Positions 8,006 through 16,706 of a stretch of 63,875 nucleotides of DNA are shown here, piece after piece. The notes beneath the pieces are model-generated. The model worked only from the letters and a program-made list of their open reading frames with translations, made no database searches and was not told the DNA's origin. A program made the position numbers and the translations under genes. The DNA lies in the NCBI GenBank assembly GCA_026002265.1, contig BOBG01000001.1, positions 1 to 63,875 of the forward strand, read 5' to 3'. Each line of letters opens with the position of its first letter. The stretch's first letter is position 1. Origin of the DNA: Spirochaetia bacterium. Its GTDB lineage: Bacteria; Spirochaetota; Spirochaetia; Treponematales; Breznakiellaceae.

Positions 8006-9706
8006 TTATGATACATTTTCAAGTATTTCAATCTTTCCATTTATCGAAACGACAACTGTTTTAATAGCTTCATGGCCATACTCATCAGTTACTTTGCAAG
8101 CGATGGAACAAATACCGGCATTTTTAAGTTTACGCTCTTGATGCCCGATTTTATCAATATAAACATCTGCCCGGAACCCTTTTTCCGGATCATGTTCCCA
8201 ATCCCAACTATACAATTCAAGTTTTGAATCTGTTTTTGCAGTCGCGGTAAAGCCTATTACTCGTTCATCATCAGAACGTACAATTCCTTCTACTGCAATA
8301 CTTACACTCGGTCCAAATTTGATTGTAACAATTTTATCTACCGGTAATAATTCAATAATAATGCCATCATTTTGTTTCAGCCGGGCAATTTCAGCAATTA
8401 ACCCTTTTCCAAAAGAAAAAGCAATGATATATCCGGCAGTCTTTTTTTCAGCAATATTTTTAGCGAGTAAATCCGGATCATCACGCCGGATCGCTGACAT
8501 AAAATTATCAACAACATTCCGGCCAATTTCATCTTGGCGTTTTACTTGTACCGGTGTATTATCGGCTGTTTTTCCGTCTAAACCTTTATCGCCATGCTTT
8601 TTAGTATTAGGCGTCCCCCCGATTTTCCGTACGATCCAATCCTCAAATTCAAAGGCATCGCTATTCCGGAGAATATCATAATCATAAGTTGGTAAAACCT
8701 TTTCAAACGGTGCAGACGTTAAATCTCTGGCATTATTCAGCCGCATTTCAGACACGGTAATTGCTTGTACCGATTGATCAATTCCAATCCACCGGCGACC
8801 GAGCCGGTCAGCGACTACCGCCGTAGTTCCTCCACCGATAAATGGATCCAAAACTAGATCACCTTCATTACTTGATGCTTTAATTATACGCTCTAAAAGA
8901 GCTTCCGGCTTTTGTGTGGGATAACCAATACGTTCTTTAGATGCTGTAGATAAATATGGTATATCAATCCAAATATTACCAATCGGCTGGCCTTCATATT
9001 CATCAGTATAAATTTTATATCTGGGACGGCCACTTTCTGTCCAATAAATTAAATAGGGATTTTTTTTGATACGCTCATCAAAAGTTTCTTGCGTCCAAAT
9101 CCAACCAAGATTAGTTGTAACTGTTTTTCCCTGAATAATTCTCTTTTCATCTTTACTATAATGATTTGAATTTTTTTCTAATGCAGCGTGCTGAAATCGC
9201 CTTTGTGTTTCCGGTTCAATATGTGGAAATCGTTTTTTTAACGTTTCTTCATCAACGGTACCAAGCGGAATAGTGAGTGTATATTTTTCTGATTTTGAAT
9301 AAAAGAAAATAGTATCACTGATCATATCAATATTTTTTTTACCTAAACTATGTGCTGCATACCGTTTCCAAATTATTTCTCCCCGGAAATTATTTTCACC
9401 AAAGATTTTATCCAAAATTGATACCCGGATATAAGCATTAGCATGCCAATCACAATGTAAAAAAATCGAACCGGTTGGCTTCAGTAGCTGATGCATTTTT
9501 TCCACTCGTTCTTTAAGCCAGCCAATATAATGCCATATTCCACCGGCCCATCGATCTTCAAAACTCCGGACTTCTCCAGAATCTCCCCAGATAACTTCGT
9601 AATTCCGGTTTGAAAAAAAGGGCGGGTCAAGGTAAATGAGATCAACCGATTCCGGTTCCAATGTTTGCATTATATCAAGATTATCACCTAAAATTAGCTG
9701 ATTCAT
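8006..9706 (-). CDS. DNA methyltransferase fused to an Mrr-like nuclease domain
   Basis: 566 residues from the ATG with AAGGA upstream; the longer TTG start at 9712 is less likely. The N-terminal ~330 residues are a beta-class methyltransferase: catalytic motif IV DPPF at about 27-30, then motif I DPFIGGGTTAVVADRL near 290. DPPF points to N6-adenine or N4-cytosine methylation. Residues about 350-460 resemble the Mrr-type PD-(D/E)xK nuclease: FEDWIVRKIGG, GDKGLDG and VQVKRQ supply the expected D...QxK site. The last ~100 residues (YSWDWEHD ... KVTDEYGHEA) look like a PKD/Ig-like beta domain. A single-chain restriction-modification enzyme is the best guess. No separate R, S or M gene is beside it. 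The target cannot be read from sequence. Confidence 0.8.
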   Translation of the reverse strand: MNQLILGDNLDIMQTLEPESVDLIYLDPPFFSNRNYEVIWGDSGEVRSFEDRWAGGIWHYIGWLKERVEKMHQLLKPTGSIFLHCDWHANAYIRVSILDKIFGENNFRGEIIWKRYAAHSLGKKNIDMISDTIFFYSKSEKYTLTIPLGTVDEETLKKRFPHIEPETQRRFQHAALEKNSNHYSKDEKRIIQGKTVTTNLGWIWTQETFDERIKKNPYLIYWTESGRPRYKIYTDEYEGQPIGNIWIDIPYLSTASKERIGYPTQKPEALLERIIKASSNEGDLVLDPFIGGGTTAVVADRLGRRWIGIDQSVQAITVSEMRLNNARDLTSAPFEKVLPTYDYDILRNSDAFEFEDWIVRKIGGTPNTKKHGDKGLDGKTADNTPVQVKRQDEIGRNVVDNFMSAIRRDDPDLLAKNIAEKKTAGYIIAFSFGKGLIAEIARLKQNDGIIIELLPVDKIVTIKFGPSVSIAVEGIVRSDDERVIGFTATAKTDSKLELYSWDWEHDPEKGFRADVYIDKIGHQERKLKNAGICSIACKVTDEYGHEAIKTVVVSINGKIEILENVS

Positions 9707-9759
9707 AACCAAAATTCCTTTTTTCTCCTGTATTACTCCGTATCCTCTGTGGTTGCAAT

Positions 9760-11565
9760 CTACAACTGAAATACTAACTCGGATTCTGGAATTTTCACAG
9801 ATTTAAGTGTGAGAATGACCGAATCGTTTGGTTCAAGGTCCTGACGGGTTCCAACGAATGTTTCTAGACCCAATTCCGGAATCAGCGCCAGCACCCCGCG
9901 CTCTCTTTTTTCAAGTACCACCGCATCCCATTCAGAATCCTTTTTCCCGGAAAGGTATACCGCGGTCCAGTGCGCGTTTGAATCCCGTTCCGCCTGAACC
10001 GTGGCCGACGTGGCGATTCCGGCGATGTTGATCCGCATGAGCATATCTTCTTCGGAAATAAGCGGACTCTTTTGTAAAAAAGCCCGGATCTGCTGATGTG
10101 CAAGGAGATCGATGTAACGCCGGAGCGGGCTGGTGACTTGGGTGTAACATCGGATCCCCAATCCTTCATGAAAACCCGGAGCCGTGGAGAGAATCCGTGC
10201 GTGCATGGTTCGGCGGAGTTGATAAGCTCCTGCGAATCCGGGCAGGAGTGTCCGGGGAGGCTCGCTCACTTCCTGCTGGATAAAGGGAAAGGGAATCTTC
10301 CGATCAAGTGCCCAGCGGGCCGCCCCCTCACCGGCCAGAAGCATACATTCGCGCACCATTTCCGCAGATGCGTGGTCCGGAATCAGTTCTACGCATACAT
10401 TTTCACCGGAAACATGGATACGGACGTCCGGAAACTGGATCATCACCGCATGGTTATTCCGGCGGCGCTCCATATTCCGTTCTGCAAATTCAAAAAATGC
10501 AGCCAGATCCGGCCGGTTATCAGCCTCAGCGTAGGTTATTCGGCTCACATTGACCCATGATCGGAGAATTTCCGTGTCAACAATGGATCCATCGGCGCTG
10601 AGAGTCATTTTAAAGGAAAGTGCCGGCGAAGGAGACTGCAAACCCAGGGCAAAATCCACAAGGGAATCATCACTGAGCATCCGGGCAATTCCTTCCGGAG
10701 TATACAGCGTTGCACCCCGGTTCCGGGCTTCTTTGTCAGCAGGACTCTCCGGCAGAATAGCCGCGGCCGGATCCGAAATATGCACCCACACGGTATTTCC
10801 CTGAATCGAAATGGCGTCGTCCGGATCCTCGCTCCATTCACTATCGATGGCAAATGCCGCGAGGTGAGTCAAATCAACCCGATCTTCAGCCGGCGGATGA
10901 GGAACCGGCGTCTTGGCCGATGACAGTGAACAGCCATGACGTGCCGGGTATGGATTTATCCACGGCATCCAAAAACCGGTTTTCAACAACAATTTATGGG
11001 CTTCAAGGGGCGTCTCCGGTTTTCCTAATTCCTTGAGAGTCCGGCTTTTGTCACTTTGTCCGAATGCAAGTGCCTCGACATCCTGCACAAACCGGGCATC
11101 ATCCGGAATCTGAATATTCCCTTGGCGCAGCCTTTCGAGAAATTCCTCACGTTCCGCGGCCTCACGCTGTTTTCCGGAACGTTTTTGCTCATCAGATGCG
11201 ATCTCCTCCGGATTCCTCCTCTGAATCGCATCAATGTCACCGGAAAAATAAAGCCCGTCTTTCAGAATCCGGTAAGCCCCCCATGCTGCCCGCGCAGACC
11301 ATTCACTGTAAAGCAATTCCGCGAATTCCTGAATTCCGACCTGTGTATCCTCCAGCAATTCCCACACGCCGTGGATATCCGGTTCCGGTTTCCATTCAAG
11401 GCTCTTAAGCTCGGAAGGACCCGGATAGATCACAGTTATATCCTTTTCACGAACCCGGATACTCTCCCCGCCGGAAAGCGCGATGGTTATTTTTTCACCG
11501 GATTCCATCACCCGGGCCGGGCGGTCCTTGTACACCGCGAGACTCTTTTCCGGTATCGTTGCCAT
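9760..11565 (-). CDS. RNase II/RNB-domain exoribonuclease
   Basis: 601 residues. The N-terminal half holds small beta and helical segments; the RNB catalytic domain starts near 230 with HLAAFAIDSEWSEDPDDAIS, giving the acidic metal-binding cluster D241, D247, D249 and D250. RRYIDLLAHQQIRAF (about 485) is the conserved later motif, and the end forms a short S1-like beta region. It degrades RNA 3'-to-5'. Length is close to E. coli RNase II (644). The ATG at 11565 has no ribosome binding site; a TATAAT (11573-11578) ends 7 bases upstream, which suggests a leaderless mRNA. A diverged relic of the C terminus of a second such gene lies at 17329-17421. Confidence 0.9.
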   Translation of the reverse strand: MATIPEKSLAVYKDRPARVMESGEKITIALSGGESIRVREKDITVIYPGPSELKSLEWKPEPDIHGVWELLEDTQVGIQEFAELLYSEWSARAAWGAYRILKDGLYFSGDIDAIQRRNPEEIASDEQKRSGKQREAAEREEFLERLRQGNIQIPDDARFVQDVEALAFGQSDKSRTLKELGKPETPLEAHKLLLKTGFWMPWINPYPARHGCSLSSAKTPVPHPPAEDRVDLTHLAAFAIDSEWSEDPDDAISIQGNTVWVHISDPAAAILPESPADKEARNRGATLYTPEGIARMLSDDSLVDFALGLQSPSPALSFKMTLSADGSIVDTEILRSWVNVSRITYAEADNRPDLAAFFEFAERNMERRRNNHAVMIQFPDVRIHVSGENVCVELIPDHASAEMVRECMLLAGEGAARWALDRKIPFPFIQQEVSEPPRTLLPGFAGAYQLRRTMHARILSTAPGFHEGLGIRCYTQVTSPLRRYIDLLAHQQIRAFLQKSPLISEEDMLMRINIAGIATSATVQAERDSNAHWTAVYLSGKKDSEWDAVVLEKRERGVLALIPELGLETFVGTRQDLEPNDSVILTLKSVKIPESELVFQL

Positions 11566-11572
11566 AGAATGA

Positions 11573-11578
11573 ATTATA
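11573..11578 (-). promoter_or_regulatory. -10 box 7 bases upstream of the RNase II start
   Basis: Perfect TATAAT on the minus strand, separated from the ATG by TCATTCT. The -35 region is poor (TATTCC at 17 bp). Confidence 0.5.
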
Positions 11579-11638
11579 GTACAAAAAACCGTTTGGGAAT
11601 AGAGTCACTATGTGCCTGGTGAGCTTGTCAAGAGTAAC

Positions 11639-11998
11639 TTAAAGAGAAGGCTGCTTTTCTGGTAGCCCTTCTTGTTGTTTCTTCTGTTTTTGCAGCAAAG
11701 CCCGCGCCATTTCCAGCAAAAATTCCTGTGTATCAGGCATCAGATGGCTGAAAACATCAACTAACTCCTTCTCGTAGGGTGATGGTGAAAGAAAGATCTC
11801 CCCCTCGCCCGTACGGAACCACTCCTCGTTGACATTGAATGTTGTGCAGATCAGCTTGATATTCTTTTCGGTGAGTTTACTTTTTCCGACCTCGATCATA
11901 GACATAGCCGTCTGGGTCAGACCGATTCTCCGGGCAAATTCTCCCTGATTTATACACAAACTCTTGCGGATAGCTCTTATTCTATCAATAAAATTCAT
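11639..11998 (-). CDS. XRE-family transcriptional repressor
   Basis: 119 residues. The helix-turn-helix occupies about 8-62 (RIRAIRKSLCINQGEFARR, then IGLTQTAMSMIEVGKSKLTE), the Cro/CI-type fold, including EWFRTGEGEIF, common in phage-like and mobile-element repressors. The tail is a charged helix ending QKQKKQQEG. It is divergent from the 65-residue gene at 12136; between them lies a near-palindrome over that gene's -10 box, a plausible binding site. Low-molecular-weight regulators of this type often control themselves and one neighbour. The regulated function is not known. Confidence 0.85.
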   Translation of the reverse strand: MNFIDRIRAIRKSLCINQGEFARRIGLTQTAMSMIEVGKSKLTEKNIKLICTTFNVNEEWFRTGEGEIFLSPSPYEKELVDVFSHLMPDTQEFLLEMARALLQKQKKQQEGLPEKQPSL

Positions 11999-12072
11999 AA
12001 CTCTTCACCTCTACAGAATATAAAATTTCACAAGAAATTGCAACGAAAATATCAAAAATTTAAAAATTTCTC

Positions 12073-12102
12073 TTGACTCATATAAGTTAATGTAATTATA
12101 CT
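12073..12102 (+). promoter_or_regulatory. Promoter of the small gene, with overlapping operator
   Basis: -35 TTGACT (12073-12078), 18-bp spacer, -10 TATACT (12097-12102). A 20-bp near-palindrome GTTAATGTAATTATACTAAC (12086-12105, 16 of 20 positions symmetric) covers the -10, as expected of a repressor site. Confidence 0.6.
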
Positions 12103-12135
12103 AACAGCCACATACAAAGAATACAAAGGATTTTT

Positions 12136-12333
12136 ATGATAACGAAGTCAGACGAAGCAGTAAACATTTTCCGGCAACTGAACCCTGAAAATCAGGAGAT
12201 CGTACTTGACTATGTCCATGTTGCATGGACGGCTGAAAACTCGGTGAGGGAATCGCTGGGTTGTAAGACAGAAGCATCCGCGCTGACACAGCAGAGCGCC
12301 GCGCCGGTTGTGAAATGTGTAGCGACAGTGTAA
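12136..12333 (+). CDS. Small hypothetical protein divergent from the XRE repressor
   Basis: 65 residues, MITKSDEAVNIFRQLNPENQ at the start. AAAGGA lies 8 bases before the ATG and a good promoter is at 12073-12102. The amino-terminal pattern, an alternating helix followed by NPENQEIVLDYV, resembles small helical proteins found beside XRE regulators in mobile elements. The C-terminal third is low in structure. No function is assigned; it could be a partner controlled by the repressor. Confidence 0.5.
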   Translation: MITKSDEAVNIFRQLNPENQEIVLDYVHVAWTAENSVRESLGCKTEASALTQQSAAPVVKCVATV

Positions 12334-12465
12334 AAGCCATAAAAAAGGGGGATTTACAACAACGAGCTAAGTTTTTTTTGAACAGAGATACGAACTGTAT
12401 ATCGTATTCTAAATTAGACAGGGAATTAAACACTGTAAAATTCCCTCAAAAAAGGTGGAGGTTTT

Positions 12466-12876
12466 ATGAAAATTACGCAAAAATGGAATAAGTTGTTCCT
12501 GATGGGAATTGCCGGCATGATGCTGGTATTTGGTTTGGTTGGGTGTGGTGAGGATGGGCCCGCGGGTACATTTAAACTGGTTAATAGCAGCGCTACTTCT
12601 ACTGTGAAAAAAATAGAAATCTGGGAAAGTAAAAACACTAGTACTGATGAAGATGAAATCAAGAGCGGTATAGACACTACTAAAACTGCAGATATAGTAT
12701 ATTCACCTTCTTTGAAGAACACCGAAAGTGTCTCGTTGGCTCTTAAGCCTGGTAGCTATTATGTAAAAGTAACTGATAATTTGAGTGCTTCTCAGTCTGC
12801 TACGTTCACTATCGTTGATAAAGGCACTATTACAGGGACCTACACAGGTGATAGTGGTAGTTTAATAGCACCTTAA
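12466..12876 (+). CDS. Lipoprotein of a family repeated in this window
   Basis: 136 residues. A lipoprotein signal with lipobox LVGC (C27) is preceded by KWNKLFLMG, the same signal as in the lipoprotein at 40601-41431 and in the pseudogene at 48610. The mature part is rich in Ser, Thr and Lys and predicted mostly beta, including SLALKPGSYYVKVTDN. A strong GGTGGAGG ribosome site lies 6 bases upstream. A terminator follows at 12933. It would be anchored to a membrane by lipid; ligand and role are unknown. Confidence 0.75.
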   Translation: MKITQKWNKLFLMGIAGMMLVFGLVGCGEDGPAGTFKLVNSSATSTVKKIEIWESKNTSTDEDEIKSGIDTTKTADIVYSPSLKNTESVSLALKPGSYYVKVTDNLSASQSATFTIVDKGTITGTYTGDSGSLIAP

Positions 12877-12932
12877 AGGCCCTGCTATGGGGTGTGCCAT
12901 AGTCTTTGACAAAACATTAAGATCCTTGGCTG

Positions 12933-12959
12933 GCTGTACTCCGGTACAGCTTTTTTTTT
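12933..12959 (+). terminator. Rho-independent terminator after the lipoprotein gene
   Basis: GCTGTAC (12933-12939), loop TCCG, GTACAGC (12944-12950), then nine T. Confidence 0.9.
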
Positions 12960-13116
12960 GCACCTAAATCCATTTGGAGAATGTTAGGGCAAATATTTTA
13001 TGATCGTCTGTTTGACGACCTAGAATACAAAATGTTTTGGCAGTCCGGCGCTGAGTTGGTTGTTGAGCAAAATCAGAATACTTGCCGGAATATTCAGAAG
13101 CTATTACAATGCGTTC

Positions 13117-14163
13117 ATGCCTAGTCGTAAAAATACGCTGCTGAATGTTCTCGCCATTACGGTTCTCGTGGGCTTCGTGATTCTGGCACATACAACATTC
13201 GGTTCTTTTAGCCTCCGGATTTTTAATTTGTGTGGAATCTATGTTATTCTCGCACTCAGTCTCAATTTAGTGAATGGTTTTACTGGGCTTTTTTCATTAG
13301 GTCACTCCGGATTTATGGCAATCGGCGCCTATGTGAGCGCACTCCTCACCATGTCCCCGGCTCAAAAAGAAGTCAATTTTTTTCTTGCCCCCATTGTTCC
13401 AGCTCTCGCCACCATTCAACTGCCCTTTCCGGTTGCACTTCTGCTTGCCGGATCAACCGCCGCGCTCATTGGTTTTCTCATCGGGACTCCGGTTTTGCGC
13501 CTCCATGACGACTACCTTGCGATTGCTACCTTGGGATTTTCAGAAATAATCCGGGTACTGCTCACCAATGCACAGACGATCACGAACGGCGCCCTTGGTC
13601 TAAAGGGTTTGCCCCGGTATTCAACAACATTTACGGTGTGGGGCATGGCATTTTTGACCATTATTTTTATGTTTGCACTGATCCGGTCAGCGTTCGGCCG
13701 TTCATGCATGGCAGTCCGTGATAACGAGATAGCCGCACAGGCAATGGGTATTGATATTGCAAAAATTAAAATTCAATCGTTTACCATCGCATCTTTTCTG
13801 GCCGGTATCGGAGGAGCGCTGTTGGGGCATTTGATGAATACCATTGACCCCAGAATGTTTACGTTTAATTTAACCTATAATATTCTCCTGATCGTGGTTC
13901 TCGGCGGTAACGGCAGCCTCAGCGGTTCGATTTTTGCGGCGATTATTATAACAATTGGTATGGAAGCGCTCCGGTTTCTCGACGGCCCCCTCAATTTAAT
14001 TTTTATTCAAACACAGGGACTTCCGGGGTTGCGGATGGTCATTTTTAGTTTACTCCTTTTAATTATTGTTATTTACCGGCAGCAAGGTCTTATGGGCAGA
14101 AGAGAATTTTCGTGGAATATGCTGAGCAGCATTAAACTGAGGCAAAAATATGCTCACAACTGA
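13117..14163 (+). CDS. livM: Branched-chain amino acid ABC transporter permease LivM
   Basis: 348 residues from the ATG at 13117; an open frame with a TTG start extends to 13060 but has no ribosome site. About nine hydrophobic segments are seen, with the LivM hallmarks IYVILALSLNLVNGFTGLFS (about 45-65) and EIAAQAMGIDIAKIKIQSF (about 205-223, the coupling helix contacting the ATPase). It forms half of the membrane channel; its partner LivH and the binding protein LivJ, usually upstream, are absent here: the preceding gene is the unrelated lipoprotein and its terminator. livG overlaps its end by 14 bases. Confidence 0.9.
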   Translation: MPSRKNTLLNVLAITVLVGFVILAHTTFGSFSLRIFNLCGIYVILALSLNLVNGFTGLFSLGHSGFMAIGAYVSALLTMSPAQKEVNFFLAPIVPALATIQLPFPVALLLAGSTAALIGFLIGTPVLRLHDDYLAIATLGFSEIIRVLLTNAQTITNGALGLKGLPRYSTTFTVWGMAFLTIIFMFALIRSAFGRSCMAVRDNEIAAQAMGIDIAKIKIQSFTIASFLAGIGGALLGHLMNTIDPRMFTFNLTYNILLIVVLGGNGSLSGSIFAAIIITIGMEALRFLDGPLNLIFIQTQGLPGLRMVIFSLLLLIIVIYRQQGLMGRREFSWNMLSSIKLRQKYAHN

Positions 14164-14905
14164 AAATGTTACCATTACATTCGGCGGATTAACTGCGGTC
14201 GATAATTTTTCGATTTATGTTGAAAATGAAGAAATTGTGGGATTGATCGGTCCGAATGGAGCCGGAAAAACCACTGTTTTTAACATGATAACCGGAGTAT
14301 ATTCTCCGACATCCGGTGTGATCTTACTTGACGGTAAAGATATAACCGGGAAAAAACCTCACAAAATTACCGAAGCCGGCATTGCCCGGACCTTTCAAAA
14401 TATCCGGCTTTTCCACGAAATGACCGTCTTAGAAAATCTTCTCGTTGCCAGCACGCTCCGGGAACGTCCTAATCTTTTTGAATCAGTTATTCATCTCCCC
14501 GGTTACCTTGCGAAGGAAAAGCGTGCGCGGGAATTTGCCTTGGAACTCCTTGACTCAGTTGGACTTATGGAAAATGCAAACGATAATGCGGTTTCTCTCC
14601 CCTACGGAAAACAACGCCGGTTGGAAATCGTCCGTGCGCTTGCGACTCGGCCCACGACTCTCCTTTTGGACGAACCGGCCGCGGGCATGAATCCCCAAGA
14701 ATCCAAGGAACTTATGGATTTTATTGTGTTGATACAGAATAAATTTCATATTTCGATTCTCCTCATCGAACATCATATGCAAGTCGTGATGGGAGTGTGC
14801 AGCCGACTCTATGTTCTTGACTACGGTATAACTATTGCAGAAGGGACGCCGGCCGCAATTCAAAAAAATCAAAAAGTAATTGAAGCTTATTTAGGAGTAG
14901 AATAA
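14150..14905 (+). CDS. livG: Branched-chain amino acid ABC transporter ATPase LivG
   Basis: 251 residues. Walker A is GPNGAGKTT (about 36-44), the Q-loop is in FQNIRLF, the signature is shortened to LPYGKQRRLE (about 145), Walker B is LLLDEPAAGM and the switch histidine is in IEHHM. The C-terminal segment GTPAAIQKNQKVIEAYLG is typical of LivG. It energises import with LivF. It starts inside livM. The next gene is an unrelated leucine-rich repeat gene, an odd interruption of livG-livF. Confidence 0.95.
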   Translation: MLTTENVTITFGGLTAVDNFSIYVENEEIVGLIGPNGAGKTTVFNMITGVYSPTSGVILLDGKDITGKKPHKITEAGIARTFQNIRLFHEMTVLENLLVASTLRERPNLFESVIHLPGYLAKEKRAREFALELLDSVGLMENANDNAVSLPYGKQRRLEIVRALATRPTTLLLDEPAAGMNPQESKELMDFIVLIQNKFHISILLIEHHMQVVMGVCSRLYVLDYGITIAEGTPAAIQKNQKVIEAYLGVE

Positions 14906-14920
14906 ATATAAGGAGTATTT

Positions 14921-15598
14921 ATGCGTAAAATTAGTTTTTTGCTGTTTATCGGGCTTTGTACCAGTGTTTTTGCTGAAGTCGAAGGTAGTTTTCAGTACAG
15001 TGTAACTGACACCGGTACGGTAATTATCCAAAAATATACCGGCGGAGAAAGTAATCTGGAAATTCCGGAAACTATTGCTGATTTACCGGTTACAGCTATC
15101 GGGAAACGGGCTTTTTACAACTGCCGGAGTCTGGTGGATGTTATTGTACCGGAAGGTGTTACAACTATTGGAGAAACTGCTTTTGCCTATTGTTACCGGC
15201 TTATTAGTATTACTATCCCGGCCGGTCTCACCGAAATTGGAAAATGGGCCTTTTCTGACTGCACCAGTTTAACCGATATAATTATCCCAGATGAAGTTGT
15301 AAGTATCGGTGACGGTGTATTTTACGGGTGTAAAAATCTCTCAGATATAACTATTCCGGATGCTGTTACGGCTCTAGGCGATGGGGCATTTTCCGGGTGC
15401 AGCAGTCTGAAAAATATTATTCTTCCGGATGGACTTGTCAGCATAGGAAGCGAAACATTTTCCGGATGCAGCAAATTGGTTGATATTACGATTCCGGAAT
15501 CTGTTGCCAGTATTGGATTTAGGGCATTTTACGGCTGCCCGCTGAATCTAGATGCGCGGACAGATGTAGTTAAACGATTTAACCGCCGGATTTTTTAA
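14921..15598 (+). CDS. BspA-type leucine-rich repeat secreted protein
   Basis: 225 residues. Signal peptide 1-18 (LLFIGLCTSVFAEV). The mature protein is built of seven 23-residue TpLRR/BspA repeats with the pattern ...IGxxAFxxCxxLxxIxIPxxV..., seen as AIGKRAFYNC, TIGETAFAYC, EIGKWAFSDC, SIGDGVFYGC, ALGDGAFSGC, SIGSETFSGC and SIGFRAFYGC. BspA-like proteins are exported or surface proteins used in adhesion or protein binding in treponemes and anaerobes. It has AAGGAG 7 bases upstream and sits between livG and livF, 15 and 10 bases from them, so it should be expressed with the transporter. A truncated relative is at 40340. Confidence 0.85.
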   Translation: MRKISFLLFIGLCTSVFAEVEGSFQYSVTDTGTVIIQKYTGGESNLEIPETIADLPVTAIGKRAFYNCRSLVDVIVPEGVTTIGETAFAYCYRLISITIPAGLTEIGKWAFSDCTSLTDIIIPDEVVSIGDGVFYGCKNLSDITIPDAVTALGDGAFSGCSSLKNIILPDGLVSIGSETFSGCSKLVDITIPESVASIGFRAFYGCPLNLDARTDVVKRFNRRIF

Positions 15599-15608
15599 GG
15601 GATTTTTC

Positions 15609-16316
15609 ATGCTATCACTCGAAGCACTTTCGGTTTTTTACGGCGGGATTCACGCTTTACAGGGAATTAATCTTGTGGTTGAAGACGGCAAAATCGTTAC
15701 ACTGGTTGGAGCTAACGGCGCTGGAAAGAGTACCATGCTTAACAGTATTGTCGGTATTGTAAAATCAGCATCCGGAAAAATCACATGGAATAATGCAGAC
15801 ATTACCGGCCGCGACACAAAAGATATTGTCGGCTCTGGCCTCGTACTCATTCCTGAGGGCCGGCATATTTTCCCCAATTTAACTGTTGACGAAAACCTCC
15901 GGCTTGGCGCCTATCTCCAGAAGGACAAAGACATAATCCAGAAAAATCGAGAGGAATGCTTCACCCTTTTTCCCCGGCTCAAAGAACGGATGCATCAGCA
16001 CGCCGGAACCCTCTCCGGCGGCGAGCAGCAGATGCTTGCAGTTGCCCGCGGGCTGATGTCTTCGCCAAAATTGCTTATGCTCGATGAGCCTTCCCTTGGG
16101 CTTGCACCCCTTGTTTCAAAAATGATTTTTGATATTATCCGGAAGATAAATGCTCTTGGTACAACGATTTTATTGATCGAACAAAATGCCCGGGCCGCGC
16201 TTGAAATTGCACATTACGCATACGTTCTCGAAACCGGTATGATCACCATGGAAAATACCGGTGCCGTTCTTTTGAACGATGACCGGGTCCGAAAAGCTTA
16301 TCTCGGCGAGGGATAA
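15609..16316 (+). CDS. livF: Branched-chain amino acid ABC transporter ATPase LivF
   Basis: 235 residues. Walker A GANGAGKST (about 35-43), signature LSGGEQQMLAVARGL (about 138-152), Walker B LLMLDEPSLGL and the switch IEQNARAAL. The end VRKAYLGEG is the family's usual C terminus. It pairs with LivG. Its last 43 bases (16273-16315) are repeated exactly at 17425-17467, on the far side of the VapBC cassette. Confidence 0.95.
   Translation: MLSLEALSVFYGGIHALQGINLVVEDGKIVTLVGANGAGKSTMLNSIVGIVKSASGKITWNNADITGRDTKDIVGSGLVLIPEGRHIFPNLTVDENLRLGAYLQKDKDIIQKNREECFTLFPRLKERMHQHAGTLSGGEQQMLAVARGLMSSPKLLMLDEPSLGLAPLVSKMIFDIIRKINALGTTILLIEQNARAALEIAHYAYVLETGMITMENTGAVLLNDDRVRKAYLGEG
16273..16315 (+). repeat. 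43-bp direct repeat, left copy (livF 3' end)
   Basis: Identical over 43 bases to 17425-17467. It includes the last LivF codons and stop. With the right copy it bounds 1.1 kb carrying a lipoprotein relic, two hairpins, vapBC and an RNase II relic. Confidence 0.95.
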
Positions 16317-16507
16317 TTCCGGGAAAAATAGTTGACAGATTCCGGTTTTACGTTTTTTCCTCTCTTCCAATTTTCAATAATAATTCTTTAATAATTCTTT
16401 GCACAAAGACTTCTTTTGTGATTTCTAACCGGTTATTTGTCTCAATTGCCGGTATTTGCCGGTTATTTCGTGCGTGTATGACATAATTCTGGAAACTTTT
16501 TGTAGGG

Positions 16508-16603
16508 ATGTTGACAATGGTGCTGACATTTGGAACGATCTTGATGGGATGCGCTTTCTTTGAACTACTAGATTTTGAAATCTATAGTTTCCACCGGCTA
16601 TAG
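16508..16603 (+). pseudogene. Lipoprotein signal-peptide relic
   Basis: The 31 codons MLTMVLTFGTILMGCAFFEL... encode a lipoprotein signal with lipobox LMGC and end soon after. In-frame upstream codons read FWKLFVG but lack a start before a TAA, so the natural beginning is lost. It resembles the amino end of the KWNKLF lipoprotein family in this window. Most of the mature protein is missing. Confidence 0.45.
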
Positions 16604-16607
16604 ATTT
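16578..16607 (+). terminator. Terminator-like hairpin
   Basis: AAATCTATAG (16578-16587) pairs perfectly with CTATAGATTT (16598-16607), followed by TT. Confidence 0.5.
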
Positions 16608-16616
16608 TTCATTTAG

Positions 16617-16642
16617 AGCGGTACTTCCGGTACCGCTTTTTC
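16617..16642 (+). terminator. Rho-independent terminator upstream of vapBC
   Basis: AGCGGTAC (16617-16624), loop TTCCG, GTACCGCT (16630-16637), then TTTT. It probably ends liv or lipoprotein-relic transcription. Confidence 0.8.
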
Positions 16643-16661
16643 TCTTTCTGTAATAAATGAT

Positions 16662-16676
16662 TGATAATATATATCA
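16662..16676 (+). promoter_or_regulatory. Near-palindrome upstream of vapB
   Basis: TGATAATATATATCA overlaps a TTGATA hexamer (a weak -35; a CATTAT hexamer lies 17 bp on). Antitoxins commonly bind such sites to control their own operon. Inference only. Confidence 0.35.
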
Positions 16677-16706
16677 TATAACGCATTATATTTATAGAGG
16701 AATAAA

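Noticed and set aside
10096..11622. Several long plus-strand frames opposite the RNase II gene
   Set aside because: They mirror the GC-rich codons of the RNase II gene and show no protein-like pattern.
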